Source of the DNA: Limnohabitans sp.
GTDB taxonomy: Bacteria; Bacteroidota; Bacteroidia; Flavobacteriales; Flavobacteriaceae
Direction of reading: 5' to 3'
Length of the DNA stretch: 37,171 nt
NCBI GenBank assembly: GCA_030053945.1
Contig: JASGCW010000028.1
Location: 1 to 37,171, forward strand
Part shown: positions 27,343-36,351 of the stretch, one piece after another
Position numbering within the stretch: position 1 is the first letter of the stretch
Layout of the letters: every line of letters begins with the position of its first letter
The notes under the pieces: generated by a model
Seen by the model: the letters and a program-made list of their open reading frames with translations, nothing else
Databases searched by the model: none
Told to the model about the DNA's origin: nothing
Made by a program: the position numbers and the translations under genes

Positions 27343-27633
27343 AATAATTAATTTAATGAGTTTAAATTTATTAGATTTTACCACAAATTACAAGCCAAAA
27401 AATGAAAGTGTCATAATGACATTAATTTATCCAAGTAAAAAGCAATAATCCGCTAGACTACTTCAACCCTCTTAATATGATAATTCCATTTTTAGTTATA
27501 AAATAAATCACTAGAAAAGGTGATTTATAATCGGTGTTTCTCACTTAAAAAAAGGGAAATAAACTCTTGAAATATGCTTGTTTTAAGGCTCATTTTTGCC
27601 ATATCAATTTATTAATAATTTAAAGACTAAAAA

Positions 27634-29523
27634 ATGAGAAAAATTATTTTGACTACTATGTTAGTTTTATTCTACGGAGTAATGATGGGGCAATGTGTTA
27701 CAAATGGTGCTTTAAATAGTACTTGTTCAGGTGACGGTTTTAATGGGGCAAATTGTGTTTCTGGCTGGACTGCCAGTCACGGAACTCCTACAGTAATGGG
27801 AACTGTAGGAAGCAATACTTGGGCCTGGCTCTGGTCACATTCCAATGGAGGTGAAGGAATTATGACCAACTATAATTTTGAAGCTGGAAGGACGTACCAA
27901 GTTTCATTCAGGGTAAGAGCTACAACTAATATCTCTAATCCTAACAACACGGTATTAAATTCTACTTTGAATGTACGTGCTGCAAATGGATTAACAGGAT
28001 CTAGTTCGACGACTATACCTACACCAACATCAAGTCAAAATATTTGGTCTAGAACTGTTACACAAGTAGGTTCTAACTGGACTACCGTTACGTTAAGTTA
28101 TTCTCCTAACGCAAACTATTCCAGATTATGGTTCTACCCTCTAATGACGGCTAATTCAAGCACAAATGGTAGTGCTCAAATCCAAATGGAAGTTGATGAT
28201 ATTGCAGTTACTCCTCCTGTAACTTCAGAATTTAATTTCCAAAATGCAGGAGGTACTGTTAAAACCGATTTTTGTCCTGGTGAAGCTATCTTCTTAAATG
28301 GAACTAATTCTTTTGGAGAAAATCAATATTATATTGATGTTTGGAGAAGGCCAATAGGATCTACTAATGCTTTTCAATGGCAAACACAATTAGGCACAAA
28401 CGGTTGGACAGCAGGTCAAGTAGGTGTTTTAAATTTAAGCAACATTTTTGCAGCACAAAACTATACTTTTGCAGCTGGTTATGAATACCAAATTAAATTA
28501 GCAACTGCTTCTACACCTTGTGTGACTTGGGTTGAATCAACAAGAACATTTAGAGTACTTAACAATACGGCTTCACCTGCTTTTACTTATGTAATGTCTT
28601 GTGCAGCAAATGGAACTATTAGTGTGACTGCTACTGCATTAGACACATCAGCTGGAATCAATCAATGGTGGGCGCTTATGGAAACTAATACTCCTGGAGC
28701 AATATCTGATGCGGCAACTATAGGACAAGTTGGTGCAATTCAATCTGGAAACACAGTAACTTTTACAGGTTTAAGTCGTACCAAAAATTATTATATCAAA
28801 CACGGTGTATATGGAAATTGTGTTACTTGGAACGAGCAAAGAACGGCTCTTCCACAAACGGTAAGTTGGTCAAATTATACTACTAATTTCAATGTTGCGC
28901 CATCGGCAAATTTAAATGGTACAGTTAATGTAACTGTTCAAGCACACAATAACCCTGTATTTGTGTATCATCATTGGTCAATTTTTTATGCACCGAATGG
29001 ATCGACAGCTGGAAATACTAATGTTCCTAATAATCCTGACCAATGTTGTAATAGCGCAACCGCTACTTTCTCAAACAATTTAATCGTAAATGAGTGGTAT
29101 TATATTAAACACGGAATATGGAATGACTGTTCTGGTTGGGGAGAAACTCGTAAAGCTTTTAGAGTTGTAATTCAAGGATTAACTGCAGGAGGTAGCCCTA
29201 ATTATGTTATTGAAGAAATGGTAGTTTCACCAGAAGATCCAAATAATTTTAACAAATCAAGCAAAAACACTTTTGAAGTTTCAGCTTTGTCCCCTAACCC
29301 AGCTAGTTCAACTGATGTAGTAAGTTTTAAAACTAATACCAAAGAAATAGAATCAATTCAAGTAGTTGATTTTATGAATACGACTGAAAAAATTAAATTC
29401 AACCGTATAAATGATGAAACTATTGAATTCAATTTAGGTTCTAATCATAAATCAGGAATTTATATTGTAAAAGTTATTTATAAAGACCAAAGTGTGGTTA
29501 CTAAAAAGCTAGTGATTCAGTAA
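27634..29523 (+). CDS. Secreted protein with type A T9SS sorting domain
   Basis: 629 residues. Signal peptide 1-19 (ends MMGQ). Residues about 22-195 form a jelly-roll with paired Cys and conserved aromatics (SGWTASHGTP, NTWAWLWSH), resembling carbohydrate-binding-like sandwiches. Residues about 200-520 are three related beta units, each with WW/WY and an YYIKHG-type strand (NYYIKHGVYGNCVTW, WYYIKHGIWNDCSGW), so the middle is internally repetitive. Residues 552-629 are a type A sorting domain (LSPNPASSTD, SGIYIVKVIY, TKKLVIQ). No catalytic motif is visible; it may be a binding protein. Flanked by terminators; the upstream gap (about 250 bp) has no clean TAnnTTTG, only CATTTTTG near 27591-27598. 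Function unknown. Confidence 0.85.
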   Translation: MRKIILTTMLVLFYGVMMGQCVTNGALNSTCSGDGFNGANCVSGWTASHGTPTVMGTVGSNTWAWLWSHSNGGEGIMTNYNFEAGRTYQVSFRVRATTNISNPNNTVLNSTLNVRAANGLTGSSSTTIPTPTSSQNIWSRTVTQVGSNWTTVTLSYSPNANYSRLWFYPLMTANSSTNGSAQIQMEVDDIAVTPPVTSEFNFQNAGGTVKTDFCPGEAIFLNGTNSFGENQYYIDVWRRPIGSTNAFQWQTQLGTNGWTAGQVGVLNLSNIFAAQNYTFAAGYEYQIKLATASTPCVTWVESTRTFRVLNNTASPAFTYVMSCAANGTISVTATALDTSAGINQWWALMETNTPGAISDAATIGQVGAIQSGNTVTFTGLSRTKNYYIKHGVYGNCVTWNEQRTALPQTVSWSNYTTNFNVAPSANLNGTVNVTVQAHNNPVFVYHHWSIFYAPNGSTAGNTNVPNNPDQCCNSATATFSNNLIVNEWYYIKHGIWNDCSGWGETRKAFRVVIQGLTAGGSPNYVIEEMVVSPEDPNNFNKSSKNTFEVSALSPNPASSTDVVSFKTNTKEIESIQVVDFMNTTEKIKFNRINDETIEFNLGSNHKSGIYIVKVIYKDQSVVTKKLVIQ

Positions 29524-29536
29524 AATGATGATTACT

Positions 29537-29572
29537 AAAAAAGGGAAGGATTTAACTTTCCATCCCTTTTTT
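29537..29572. terminator. Bidirectional terminator
   Basis: AAAAAAGGGAAGGA pairs with TTCCATCCCTTTTTT with one mismatch. It lies between two converging genes. Confidence 0.75.
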
Positions 29573-29585
29573 ATATTCTTCAATT

Positions 29586-31271
29586 TTATTCCAACAACTG
29601 TATTTTCCATATTGACTTTGCATATCTTGCCATTTCCCGTTGTCTAGAAATAAGTTTGCTTTCATCCCAAGTTTCAAACTCTTCGGTAATTCTTTTCGTA
29701 AATTTGGCATTACTCTTTGAAAACACCTCTTTTTTTACTTCAAATTTTGAATTATCTATTTCTCGATTCAAACTTTTTTCAAGCAATGCTAAATTACCTA
29801 ATCTAAATATTGAACGATTGATTTCTTCATCTGTAAAATCACCCCAGTTTTCATCTGCACTTTCTGGCAATATATGTTCAATGGTAAATATATCACTTTC
29901 AAAAGAAATATCATTTGAAAATATTTTCTTTTCAATATTCCCTAAAATATATTTCACTATTTTATGGTTTCTAGTTGTTCTTTTAAAACTTTTTGAAATA
30001 TAATCTTGCTCAAAATCTGCATCATTGATATAAATAGATCTCAGTAATTCTATATTATAGTTGCCATTTTTAAATATTTCAAGTGCGACTTTATTATAAG
30101 CATCTTCTTGATCATTAGGATTTAAGCCTCCAATTACATTATATCTAAATGAAATAATTGAACAGTATTTTACCAATTTTGTAAAATCGTCTATGTTTAA
30201 TTTTTGATAAGCAATTAAAAACAAAGAATAGACTTGTCTTACTTGATAAAGTTTTAATTCATTCAAATAATTACTCAATTGCTTATTACTAAGCCATAAT
30301 TCATCATTTGGATTTTGTATAGCAGTGAAGATATCTGCATTTGTGTTCAAATCCCTAATTAAAGTGAAAGCTTGTTCTTTATTTAGGATCGATTTCTTTA
30401 TAGTTTTAAATAAATTATTTTTTCTGACTATTTTATTTTTACTATTCCAATAATATCTCAAATATTCTTCAAATTTTTGACTGCCAAGTTTGCCTAAAAC
30501 TTTGCTCCATAAAGATTCTAACTCCTCAATTTCTGATTTATGGGGTTTTGTCTCATCTACGATAGAAAACAAATAGTTTTTTAATAAATCAGAAGATGAT
30601 AATTGAACTCCTCTTGCATTAAGTGTTTCAAAAACTTTAAAAGCATTTAATTGATCTGTAACTTCAATTACAGTAAACGATAGTTTATCTACTATATTAT
30701 CAACAAAACCAGCTAATTCCTCACCTGTTTTAAAAGTTTTTTTTGACTTATCATAAAACCATAAAAAACATTCTCTCATATGTTTTTCTGAGGAGTTTGT
30801 ATTTCTAATTGGCAAATCTTTTAACAAAACTAAATGTTGTCTATAATAATCATCACTATTTCTATTTAATTTAATTTTATTATCAGAAATCAATGTAACT
30901 GGATTTATGTTGCCAATATAACTGTTTCGCAATGCTTCTTTTCTTCTATTATTGTTATCGCTATCAATATTATTATTTATTAAGTCATCCAAACATTTTA
31001 ACACGGATAGAATTAATAAACTCATCGTAGTTAACCTTTGTTGTCCATCAATAATAGAGAAATTTTTATTATTAGATGTTTGTAAAACAAGATAACCCAT
31101 ATAATGCTCAGATTCTTCATCTTCAAAGAGCGAAATAAGATCTAACCACAAATCATCCCATTGTTCAGCCTCCCAAGAATAGTCTCTCTGAAATTTTGGT
31201 ATTTCAAAACGAAGACCATTACCCATTAATTGCCTATAAGTTTTGTTTGAAGTGTCCTGAATCCCTCTCAT
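29586..31271 (-). CDS. DUF262/DUF1524 protein (GmrSD-like, putative type IV restriction enzyme)
   Basis: 561 residues. The N-terminal DUF262 domain (about 8-230) has IPKFQRDYSW (24-33), the DGQQRL motif (75-80, ParB/Srx-like nucleotide site) and FETLNARGVQLSSSDLLKNY (214-233). The middle is helical. The C-terminal DUF1524 HNH-type nuclease region (about 440-520) has IEHILPES (His466), LGNLALL (Asn493) and LNREIDNSKF (Asn502, Asn507). GmrSD joins these same two domains and cleaves glucosylated phage DNA using NTP; SspE and BrxU are related. It lies only 10 bp after leuS and probably shares its transcript, an odd place for a defence gene. No methylase or other restriction subunit is near. Domains sure; anti-phage role is inference. 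Confidence 0.87.
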   Translation of the reverse strand: MRGIQDTSNKTYRQLMGNGLRFEIPKFQRDYSWEAEQWDDLWLDLISLFEDEESEHYMGYLVLQTSNNKNFSIIDGQQRLTTMSLLILSVLKCLDDLINNNIDSDNNNRRKEALRNSYIGNINPVTLISDNKIKLNRNSDDYYRQHLVLLKDLPIRNTNSSEKHMRECFLWFYDKSKKTFKTGEELAGFVDNIVDKLSFTVIEVTDQLNAFKVFETLNARGVQLSSSDLLKNYLFSIVDETKPHKSEIEELESLWSKVLGKLGSQKFEEYLRYYWNSKNKIVRKNNLFKTIKKSILNKEQAFTLIRDLNTNADIFTAIQNPNDELWLSNKQLSNYLNELKLYQVRQVYSLFLIAYQKLNIDDFTKLVKYCSIISFRYNVIGGLNPNDQEDAYNKVALEIFKNGNYNIELLRSIYINDADFEQDYISKSFKRTTRNHKIVKYILGNIEKKIFSNDISFESDIFTIEHILPESADENWGDFTDEEINRSIFRLGNLALLEKSLNREIDNSKFEVKKEVFSKSNAKFTKRITEEFETWDESKLISRQREMARYAKSIWKIQLLE

Positions 31272-31281
31272 AATTAAATTT

Positions 31282-34200
31282 TTACCCCACTAAATTAATA
31301 ATTTTACCTGGAACGATGATTACTTTATTAGGAGTTTTACCTTGTAATTGGTTTTGCGTGCGTTCATCTGCCATAACTTTTTCTTGAATTTGCTCTACTG
31401 TTAAATCCAAAGGCAACTTAATCGTAAAACGCATTTTACCATTAAACGAAACAGGATATTCTTTTTCGCTTTCTACTAAATATTTGGCTTCAAATTGAGG
31501 AAAAGCTACCGTTGCAATAGAACCTTCGTGACCTAAAGTGGCCCATAATTCTTCTGCAATATGTGGCGCATAAGGTGAAATAATCACTGCCAATGGTTCT
31601 AAAATGGCTCTATGATGGCATTTTTGTTGTGATAATTCATTTACACAAATCATAAATTGGGAAACAGAGGTATTGAAAGAGAAATTCTCAATATCTTCTG
31701 TTACCTTCTTAATGGTTTTATGTAACGATTTGTACATATCTGCTGTTGGTTCCTCATTGGTAACAATGTTCCCATTATCATCAAAATACAAACGCCATAA
31801 TTTCTTTAAGAAACCGTAAACTCCTGTGATACCAGCCGTGTTCCAAGGTTTAGCTTGTTCTAATGGTCCTAAGAACATTTCATATAAACGTAGGGTATCT
31901 GCTCCGTATTCGTTACAAATGTCGTCTGGGTTGACTACGTTAAGAAAAGATTTAGACATTTTTTCAACTTCTCTTCCAGTTTTATAAATATCTCCTTTGA
32001 CGTTTACAATTGAATCAAATTGATCTTGATATTGTTTTAACTCTTTAATAGAAATTTCATCAGAAATGTTAATCAAACTAACAGGTACCTTCATTTGTAT
32101 AGGAGTTGTTGAAAATACCAATCCACTCTTCAATTGGGATGATTCTTTATATTGTGGATATTCATTATTTAACCAAATATTAATTTCTTCAAATTCTTTT
32201 TCTTTAACGAAATTTTCATATTCCTCTTTTGTTAAAAGATAGAATAAAGAACGGTCAACAGGTTCTGCTATTCTTTTTGTCTTTGATTCGTTAAAGTCAA
32301 CTTTATTTGCAAATTGAATCCAAACACCATAAATATAAGCACTCATTCCCAAAATCATCCCTTGATTAATCAATTTCTTGAAAGGTTCTTCTGTTGGCGC
32401 ATAACCTCTATCTTTAAGGAACTTGTTCCAAAAACGAGAGTATAATAAGTGACCTGTTGCGTGTTCGCTTCCGCCAATGTATAGATCTACATTTTCCCAA
32501 TATTGTAATGCATCTTGACTTGCAAATTCATTTTCATTGGACGCATCCATATAACGCATCCAGTACCAAGAGGATCCCGCCCAACCTGGCATCGTATTTA
32601 ATTCTAATGGAAAAATTGTTACGTGATCTATCAACTCATTGCTAACTACTGAACACTGCACACTATCCCAAGCCCAAACAGTAGCATTTCCTAATGGCGG
32701 TTGACCATCTTCTGTTGGTAGGTATTTTTCAACTTCAGGTAAAATGATTGGTAAATGTTTTGCTTCAATCATTTGAGGTAATCCATTTACATAATATACT
32801 GGAAAGGGTTCACCCCAATAACGTTGGCGAGAGAAAACTGCATCACGTAAACGGTAATTTACTTTAGCTTTTCCTGCTCCTATTTTTTCTAATTCCTCAA
32901 TAACTTTCTTGGTCCCAGACTTGTAATCTAATCCGTTTAAGAAATCAGAATTTACTAATTCGAAACCTCCTTTTTCACCATATGCGCCAGCCTCCCCCGA
33001 CCCCTCCAAAGGAGGGGAGGTAAGACTGAATATATTCTTAATTGGAATATTAAAATGTTTTGCGAATGCGTAATCTCTTTCATCTCCAATTGGTACTGCC
33101 ATTACTGCACCTGTTCCGTATCCTGCTAATACATAATCGCCAATCCAAACGGGAATAGGTTCTTTCGTAAACGGATGTTCCGCATACGCACCTGTAAATA
33201 CCCCCGAAATGGTTTTCACATCGGCCATACGCTCTCTTTCTGATCTTTTTGCCGTTGCTTCAATATACGCATCTACCGCGGCTTTTTGCTCAGGAGTCGT
33301 AATTTGCGCAACCAATTCGTGTTCAGGAGCTAAAGTCATAAATGTCACTCCAAAAATCGTATCAGGACGGGTAGTAAAGACTTCAATTGTAGCTGGAAGT
33401 TGGAAGTTGGGAGTTGGAAGAACTTTGAACGAGACAGAAGCACCGACCGATTTTCCAATCCAGTTGCGTTGAGATTCTTTCAACGATTCGGTCCAATCGA
33501 TAGTGTCAAGACCTTGTAATAATCTTTCTGCATACGCCGAAATTCGCATCGACCATTGGGTCATTTTTTTACGAATTACAGGGTGACCACCACGTTCTGA
33601 AACACCGTTTACAATTTCGTCATTTGCCAAAACTGTTCCTAAAGCAGGACACCAGTTTACTTCTGTTTCGGCCAAATAGGTTAATCGATATTGTAACAAT
33701 ATTTTTTGTTGCTCTTCAGAAGTGTATGATTTCCAGTCATTAGCCGTAAACACAGTAATGTTATCATCACAAACCGCATTAACATTTGTATTTCCATCTT
33801 TTTCAAAAACGGAAACTAAAGTCGAAATATCTTCAGCCTTATCAGAATCATTATTATACCACGAATTAAACAATTGAATAAAAATCCATTGGGTGTGTTT
33901 GTAATAATCAGGATTAGAAGTACGTACTTCACGATCCCAATCGAATGAAAAACCTATTTTATCTAATTGTTCACGATAACGAGCAATGTTTTCGCGAGTT
34001 GTTTTTTCAGGATGTTGACCAGTTTGTATAGCATATTGTTCTGCTGGTAAACCAAATGAATCATAACCTTGTGGGTGTAATACATTATATCCTTGATGAC
34101 GTTTATAACGTGCCACAATATCAGAAGCGATATATCCCAGCGGGTGTCCTACGTGTAATCCCGCCCCCGAAGGATATGGGAACATATCTAATACATAGTA

Positions 34201-34296
34201 TTTTGGCTTATCCGAATTATTTGATGCAGCAAAGGTTTTATGATCTGCCCAGTATTTTTGCCATTTGGCTTCGATGTCGTTGTGAAAATATTTCAT
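31282..34296 (-). CDS. leuS: Leucyl-tRNA synthetase
   Basis: 1004 residues; charges tRNA-Leu. Class I signatures: HVGH (48-51) in PYPSGAGLHVGHPLGY and KMSKS (779-783). The editing domain contains TTRPDTIFG (308-316) and GTGAVMAVPIGDERDYAF (395-412), so editing should work. The first block of about 150-200 (NDSDKAEDISTL onward) is usual for Bacteroidota LeuRS. The protein is longer than I expect for the group, and extra segments look repeat-derived: residues 293-300 (heptamer repeat), 424-438 (GC-rich palindrome) and 545-552. A further insertion lies before KMSKS (about 670-735). All are in frame and avoid catalytic motifs. A TAAGTTTG promoter element is at 34347-34354. The DUF262 gene follows after 10 bp. 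Confidence 0.97.
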   Translation of the reverse strand: MKYFHNDIEAKWQKYWADHKTFAASNNSDKPKYYVLDMFPYPSGAGLHVGHPLGYIASDIVARYKRHQGYNVLHPQGYDSFGLPAEQYAIQTGQHPEKTTRENIARYREQLDKIGFSFDWDREVRTSNPDYYKHTQWIFIQLFNSWYNNDSDKAEDISTLVSVFEKDGNTNVNAVCDDNITVFTANDWKSYTSEEQQKILLQYRLTYLAETEVNWCPALGTVLANDEIVNGVSERGGHPVIRKKMTQWSMRISAYAERLLQGLDTIDWTESLKESQRNWIGKSVGASVSFKVLPTPNFQLPATIEVFTTRPDTIFGVTFMTLAPEHELVAQITTPEQKAAVDAYIEATAKRSERERMADVKTISGVFTGAYAEHPFTKEPIPVWIGDYVLAGYGTGAVMAVPIGDERDYAFAKHFNIPIKNIFSLTSPPLEGSGEAGAYGEKGGFELVNSDFLNGLDYKSGTKKVIEELEKIGAGKAKVNYRLRDAVFSRQRYWGEPFPVYYVNGLPQMIEAKHLPIILPEVEKYLPTEDGQPPLGNATVWAWDSVQCSVVSNELIDHVTIFPLELNTMPGWAGSSWYWMRYMDASNENEFASQDALQYWENVDLYIGGSEHATGHLLYSRFWNKFLKDRGYAPTEEPFKKLINQGMILGMSAYIYGVWIQFANKVDFNESKTKRIAEPVDRSLFYLLTKEEYENFVKEKEFEEINIWLNNEYPQYKESSQLKSGLVFSTTPIQMKVPVSLINISDEISIKELKQYQDQFDSIVNVKGDIYKTGREVEKMSKSFLNVVNPDDICNEYGADTLRLYEMFLGPLEQAKPWNTAGITGVYGFLKKLWRLYFDDNGNIVTNEEPTADMYKSLHKTIKKVTEDIENFSFNTSVSQFMICVNELSQQKCHHRAILEPLAVIISPYAPHIAEELWATLGHEGSIATVAFPQFEAKYLVESEKEYPVSFNGKMRFTIKLPLDLTVEQIQEKVMADERTQNQLQGKTPNKVIIVPGKIINLVG
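32641..32664 (-). repeat. Short repeat-like segment in leuS (CACT/GAACA type)
   Basis: ACTACTGAACACTGCACACT (32645-32664) reads as SVQCSVVS (residues 545-552). The repeated ACTGAACACTG pattern resembles simple repeats found between flavobacterial genes, and the residues do not resemble normal LeuRS sequence. Confidence 0.4.
32983..33027. repeat. GC-rich palindromic repeat in frame within leuS
   Basis: CCCCTCC-AAA-GGAGGGG (33001-33017) flanked by CCTCCCCCGA and AGGT, translated as SLTSPPLEGSGEAGA (424-438). This is far more GC-rich than the surrounding gene and looks like a REP-type dispersed element. Confidence 0.7.
33394..33420. repeat. 7-bp tandem repeat within leuS
   Basis: Nearly four units of TGGAAGT (one reads TGGGAGT), translated as LPTPNFQL (293-300), inserted just before the PATIEVFTTRPDT editing-domain motif. 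Confidence 0.65.
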
Positions 34297-34346
34297 TCGT
34301 CTTTAAATATTGTTTTTTAATAGACTTTTGCTTTACAAGCTAATGT

Positions 34347-34354
34347 CAAACTTA
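34347..34354 (-). promoter_or_regulatory. TAnnTTTG element for leuS
   Basis: TAAGTTTG on the minus strand, 50 bp before the leuS ATG. No clear -33 TTG. Confidence 0.4.
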
Positions 34355-34364
34355 ATTATTCTCT

Positions 34365-35354
34365 TTAGAATGTAACGCTTAAACCAAGTGTATTCATTCC
34401 GTAAATTCTATTTCCAGTTATGTTGTAAGTAACCTTCTTTTTCATTTCTTCTGCACCAGCTATTTTTTTCTCGGCGAATCTATTTCTAGCTATAGTTTTA
34501 CCAGAAAAATACCCTATTAATAAAGCAATTGGATAATCAGATACCCAATGTACTTCGCTTTGCACCATTTGAATACAAAGTCCTCCTATTAACGTATACC
34601 CAACTGGTTTTATCCATTTATACTCTGGATAATTTGTTGTAATAATAGTAAAAGCACTCATAATTGTTGCCAAATGTCCTGATGGAACAGCATCATATAG
34701 AGGAGTATTTTTAGCATAAGCGGCAAAACTAGGAAAAGGATTCCAATCGCCACCTGGATTTCCATTCTGTCTTGCAATAAATGGACTTTCTCTACCTATA
34801 CTTCGTTTCAAAGCTTGTACAAAAACTCCAGATAATGCTAAACTTTCTATCATTCCGCTTGCAGTCGCTTGAGCTCTATAGTCATTTTTTAGCAATCCAT
34901 AGGTAACAAATCCTGCACTTAATAAAATCACAGTCGTTCCATTTCCAACCAAATAAAATCCAGCTCCTAGATTCTTAGGAATATTATTTAATGGCCCTAA
35001 TTTTCCATATACATTGTTAGGACTCATCCCTAGTTTATCTGCAAAATTCCTTGTTTCATCAGTGATTTTTTGATCAAAAGGGACTAATAAAGCAGTAGAT
35101 GCTAAAGATCCTCCAAGATACCAAGCGTGATCTTTTGCCACAAAATCTTTATTAGTATCCATAAAATCTTTCGGTAATCGGGTGATAGCTTCAAAAAGTT
35201 TTGGCTTATTATAAGTCCTAATGGTATTAACATCTATTTGATATTCTTGAAAAGGTCTTTCAGATAGTTGCTTAACTTGAATTGAATCCTTCTGTTGTGA
35301 AAAACAACAGTTTACAATTAAAGTAAAAAACAATATTTGGATTCTTAAATACAT
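34365..35354 (-). CDS. PAP2-family phosphatase
   Basis: 329 residues with signal peptide (1-19). The PAP2/vanadium-haloperoxidase fold hydrolyses phosphate from lipids such as phosphatidate or undecaprenyl pyrophosphate. Motif 1 is KRSIGRESP (183-191), where the usual second Arg of K-x6-RP is Ser. Motif 2 is PSGH (224-227). Motif 3 is SEVHWVSDYP, with the catalytic His269 and Asp273. Hydrophobic segments at about 80-97, 130-155, 168-182, 228-240, 250-265 and 275-285 suggest a membrane-embedded C-terminal half, with an N-terminal 75 residues probably periplasmic. Single gene, separated from leuS by 68 bp on the same strand. Substrate not determined. Confidence 0.87.
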   Translation of the reverse strand: MYLRIQILFFTLIVNCCFSQQKDSIQVKQLSERPFQEYQIDVNTIRTYNKPKLFEAITRLPKDFMDTNKDFVAKDHAWYLGGSLASTALLVPFDQKITDETRNFADKLGMSPNNVYGKLGPLNNIPKNLGAGFYLVGNGTTVILLSAGFVTYGLLKNDYRAQATASGMIESLALSGVFVQALKRSIGRESPFIARQNGNPGGDWNPFPSFAAYAKNTPLYDAVPSGHLATIMSAFTIITTNYPEYKWIKPVGYTLIGGLCIQMVQSEVHWVSDYPIALLIGYFSGKTIARNRFAEKKIAGAEEMKKKVTYNITGNRIYGMNTLGLSVTF

Positions 35355-35377
35355 TGATTAATAAATTATTTTGCGGG

Positions 35378-35385
35378 CAAATTTA
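35378..35385 (-). promoter_or_regulatory. TAnnTTTG element for the PAP2 gene
   Basis: TAAATTTG on the minus strand, 23 bp before the ATG at 35354. Confidence 0.45.
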
Positions 35386-35475
35386 CATTTATTATAAGAA
35401 ACAAGAAACTTTGAGCGTTATTAACTTTAAATAAAGAAATTCTTTGTTATTTTTACCGCAAATAATTTATGTTTT

Positions 35476-36351
35476 ATGAGTTCATCTTTTGACAAATTTC
35501 AGAAACGCCGACTAATAACGTCTTATTTCTCTGTAGTAGTGAGTGTTTTTTTAGTCCTTTTTATGTTAGGCCTTTTAGCTTTATTCATAGTCAATTCTAA
35601 AAAATTGTCTAATGATTTTAAAGAAGGAATTGCTATGTCAATTTATTTTAAAGATGAAGCTAAGGATACAACCCTTACAAAGTTTGGTGATAGTTTAAAA
35701 GCAACTGTTTTTGCTAAATCTGTAGAATTTGTTTCAAAAGAAAGAGCTGCAAAAGAACACGAGAAAACATTAGGTGAAAATTTCACTGAGTTTTTAGGAG
35801 CTAATCCGCTTCAAAATTCATTTGATATTCACGTAAAAGCAGATTATGTAGTTGCTGATAGCATTGTGAAAATTGAACGTAAACTTCGTGAAAACAAATT
35901 AATTGCTGACATCAATTATGACAAACAATTAGTGAAAATGGTTGACGAAAACGTGAAAAAAGCTAGTAAATGGATTCTAATTATTTCTGCCTTTTTAACC
36001 ATTATTGCCGTTTTATTAATTAATAGCTCATTGAGGCTTTCTATCTATGCTAACCGATTTATTATCAAAACAATGCAGATGGTTGGTGCAACAAAATCAT
36101 TTATTAGAAAACCTTTTATTTGGAGAAGCGTAAAACTAGGAATGATAGGCGCTGGAATAGCTGTAATTGCTCTTTTAGGAGTTTTATCTTATGTGAATTC
36201 AGTTTTTCCTAATATTGGAATTTTTGAAGATACAACTAGTATTTCATTAATTTTATTCGGTGTGTTTGGTGCAGGAATTCTAATCACTTTGTTGAGTACT
36301 TATTTTGCTACACAACGTTTTTTAAACTTAAGAACCGATGATTTATACTAA
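35476..36351 (+). CDS. ftsX: Cell-division protein FtsX
   Basis: 291 residues. Four membrane segments (about 16-40, 165-187, 219-241, 255-278) with a periplasmic domain of about 120 residues between the first two, the standard FtsX layout. The cytoplasmic stretch MQMVGATKSFIRKPFIWR (200-217) is the family motif that contacts FtsE. With the ATPase FtsE it forms an ABC-type complex that controls septal peptidoglycan hydrolases. ftsE is not in the window, as is usual in Bacteroidota, where the two are unlinked. Followed by the DUF3098 gene, a conserved neighbour. Confidence 0.95.
   Translation: MSSSFDKFQKRRLITSYFSVVVSVFLVLFMLGLLALFIVNSKKLSNDFKEGIAMSIYFKDEAKDTTLTKFGDSLKATVFAKSVEFVSKERAAKEHEKTLGENFTEFLGANPLQNSFDIHVKADYVVADSIVKIERKLRENKLIADINYDKQLVKMVDENVKKASKWILIISAFLTIIAVLLINSSLRLSIYANRFIIKTMQMVGATKSFIRKPFIWRSVKLGMIGAGIAVIALLGVLSYVNSVFPNIGIFEDTTSISLILFGVFGAGILITLLSTYFATQRFLNLRTDDLY

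Noticed and set aside
27452..27466. 13-bp match TAGACTACTTCAA at 21606 and 27453
   Set aside because: A match of this length is expected by chance in 37 kb of AT-rich DNA.
29656..30003. Plus-strand 115-codon frame opposite the DUF262 gene
   Set aside because: Antisense to a gene with clear domain motifs; its composition is that of a reverse-frame shadow.
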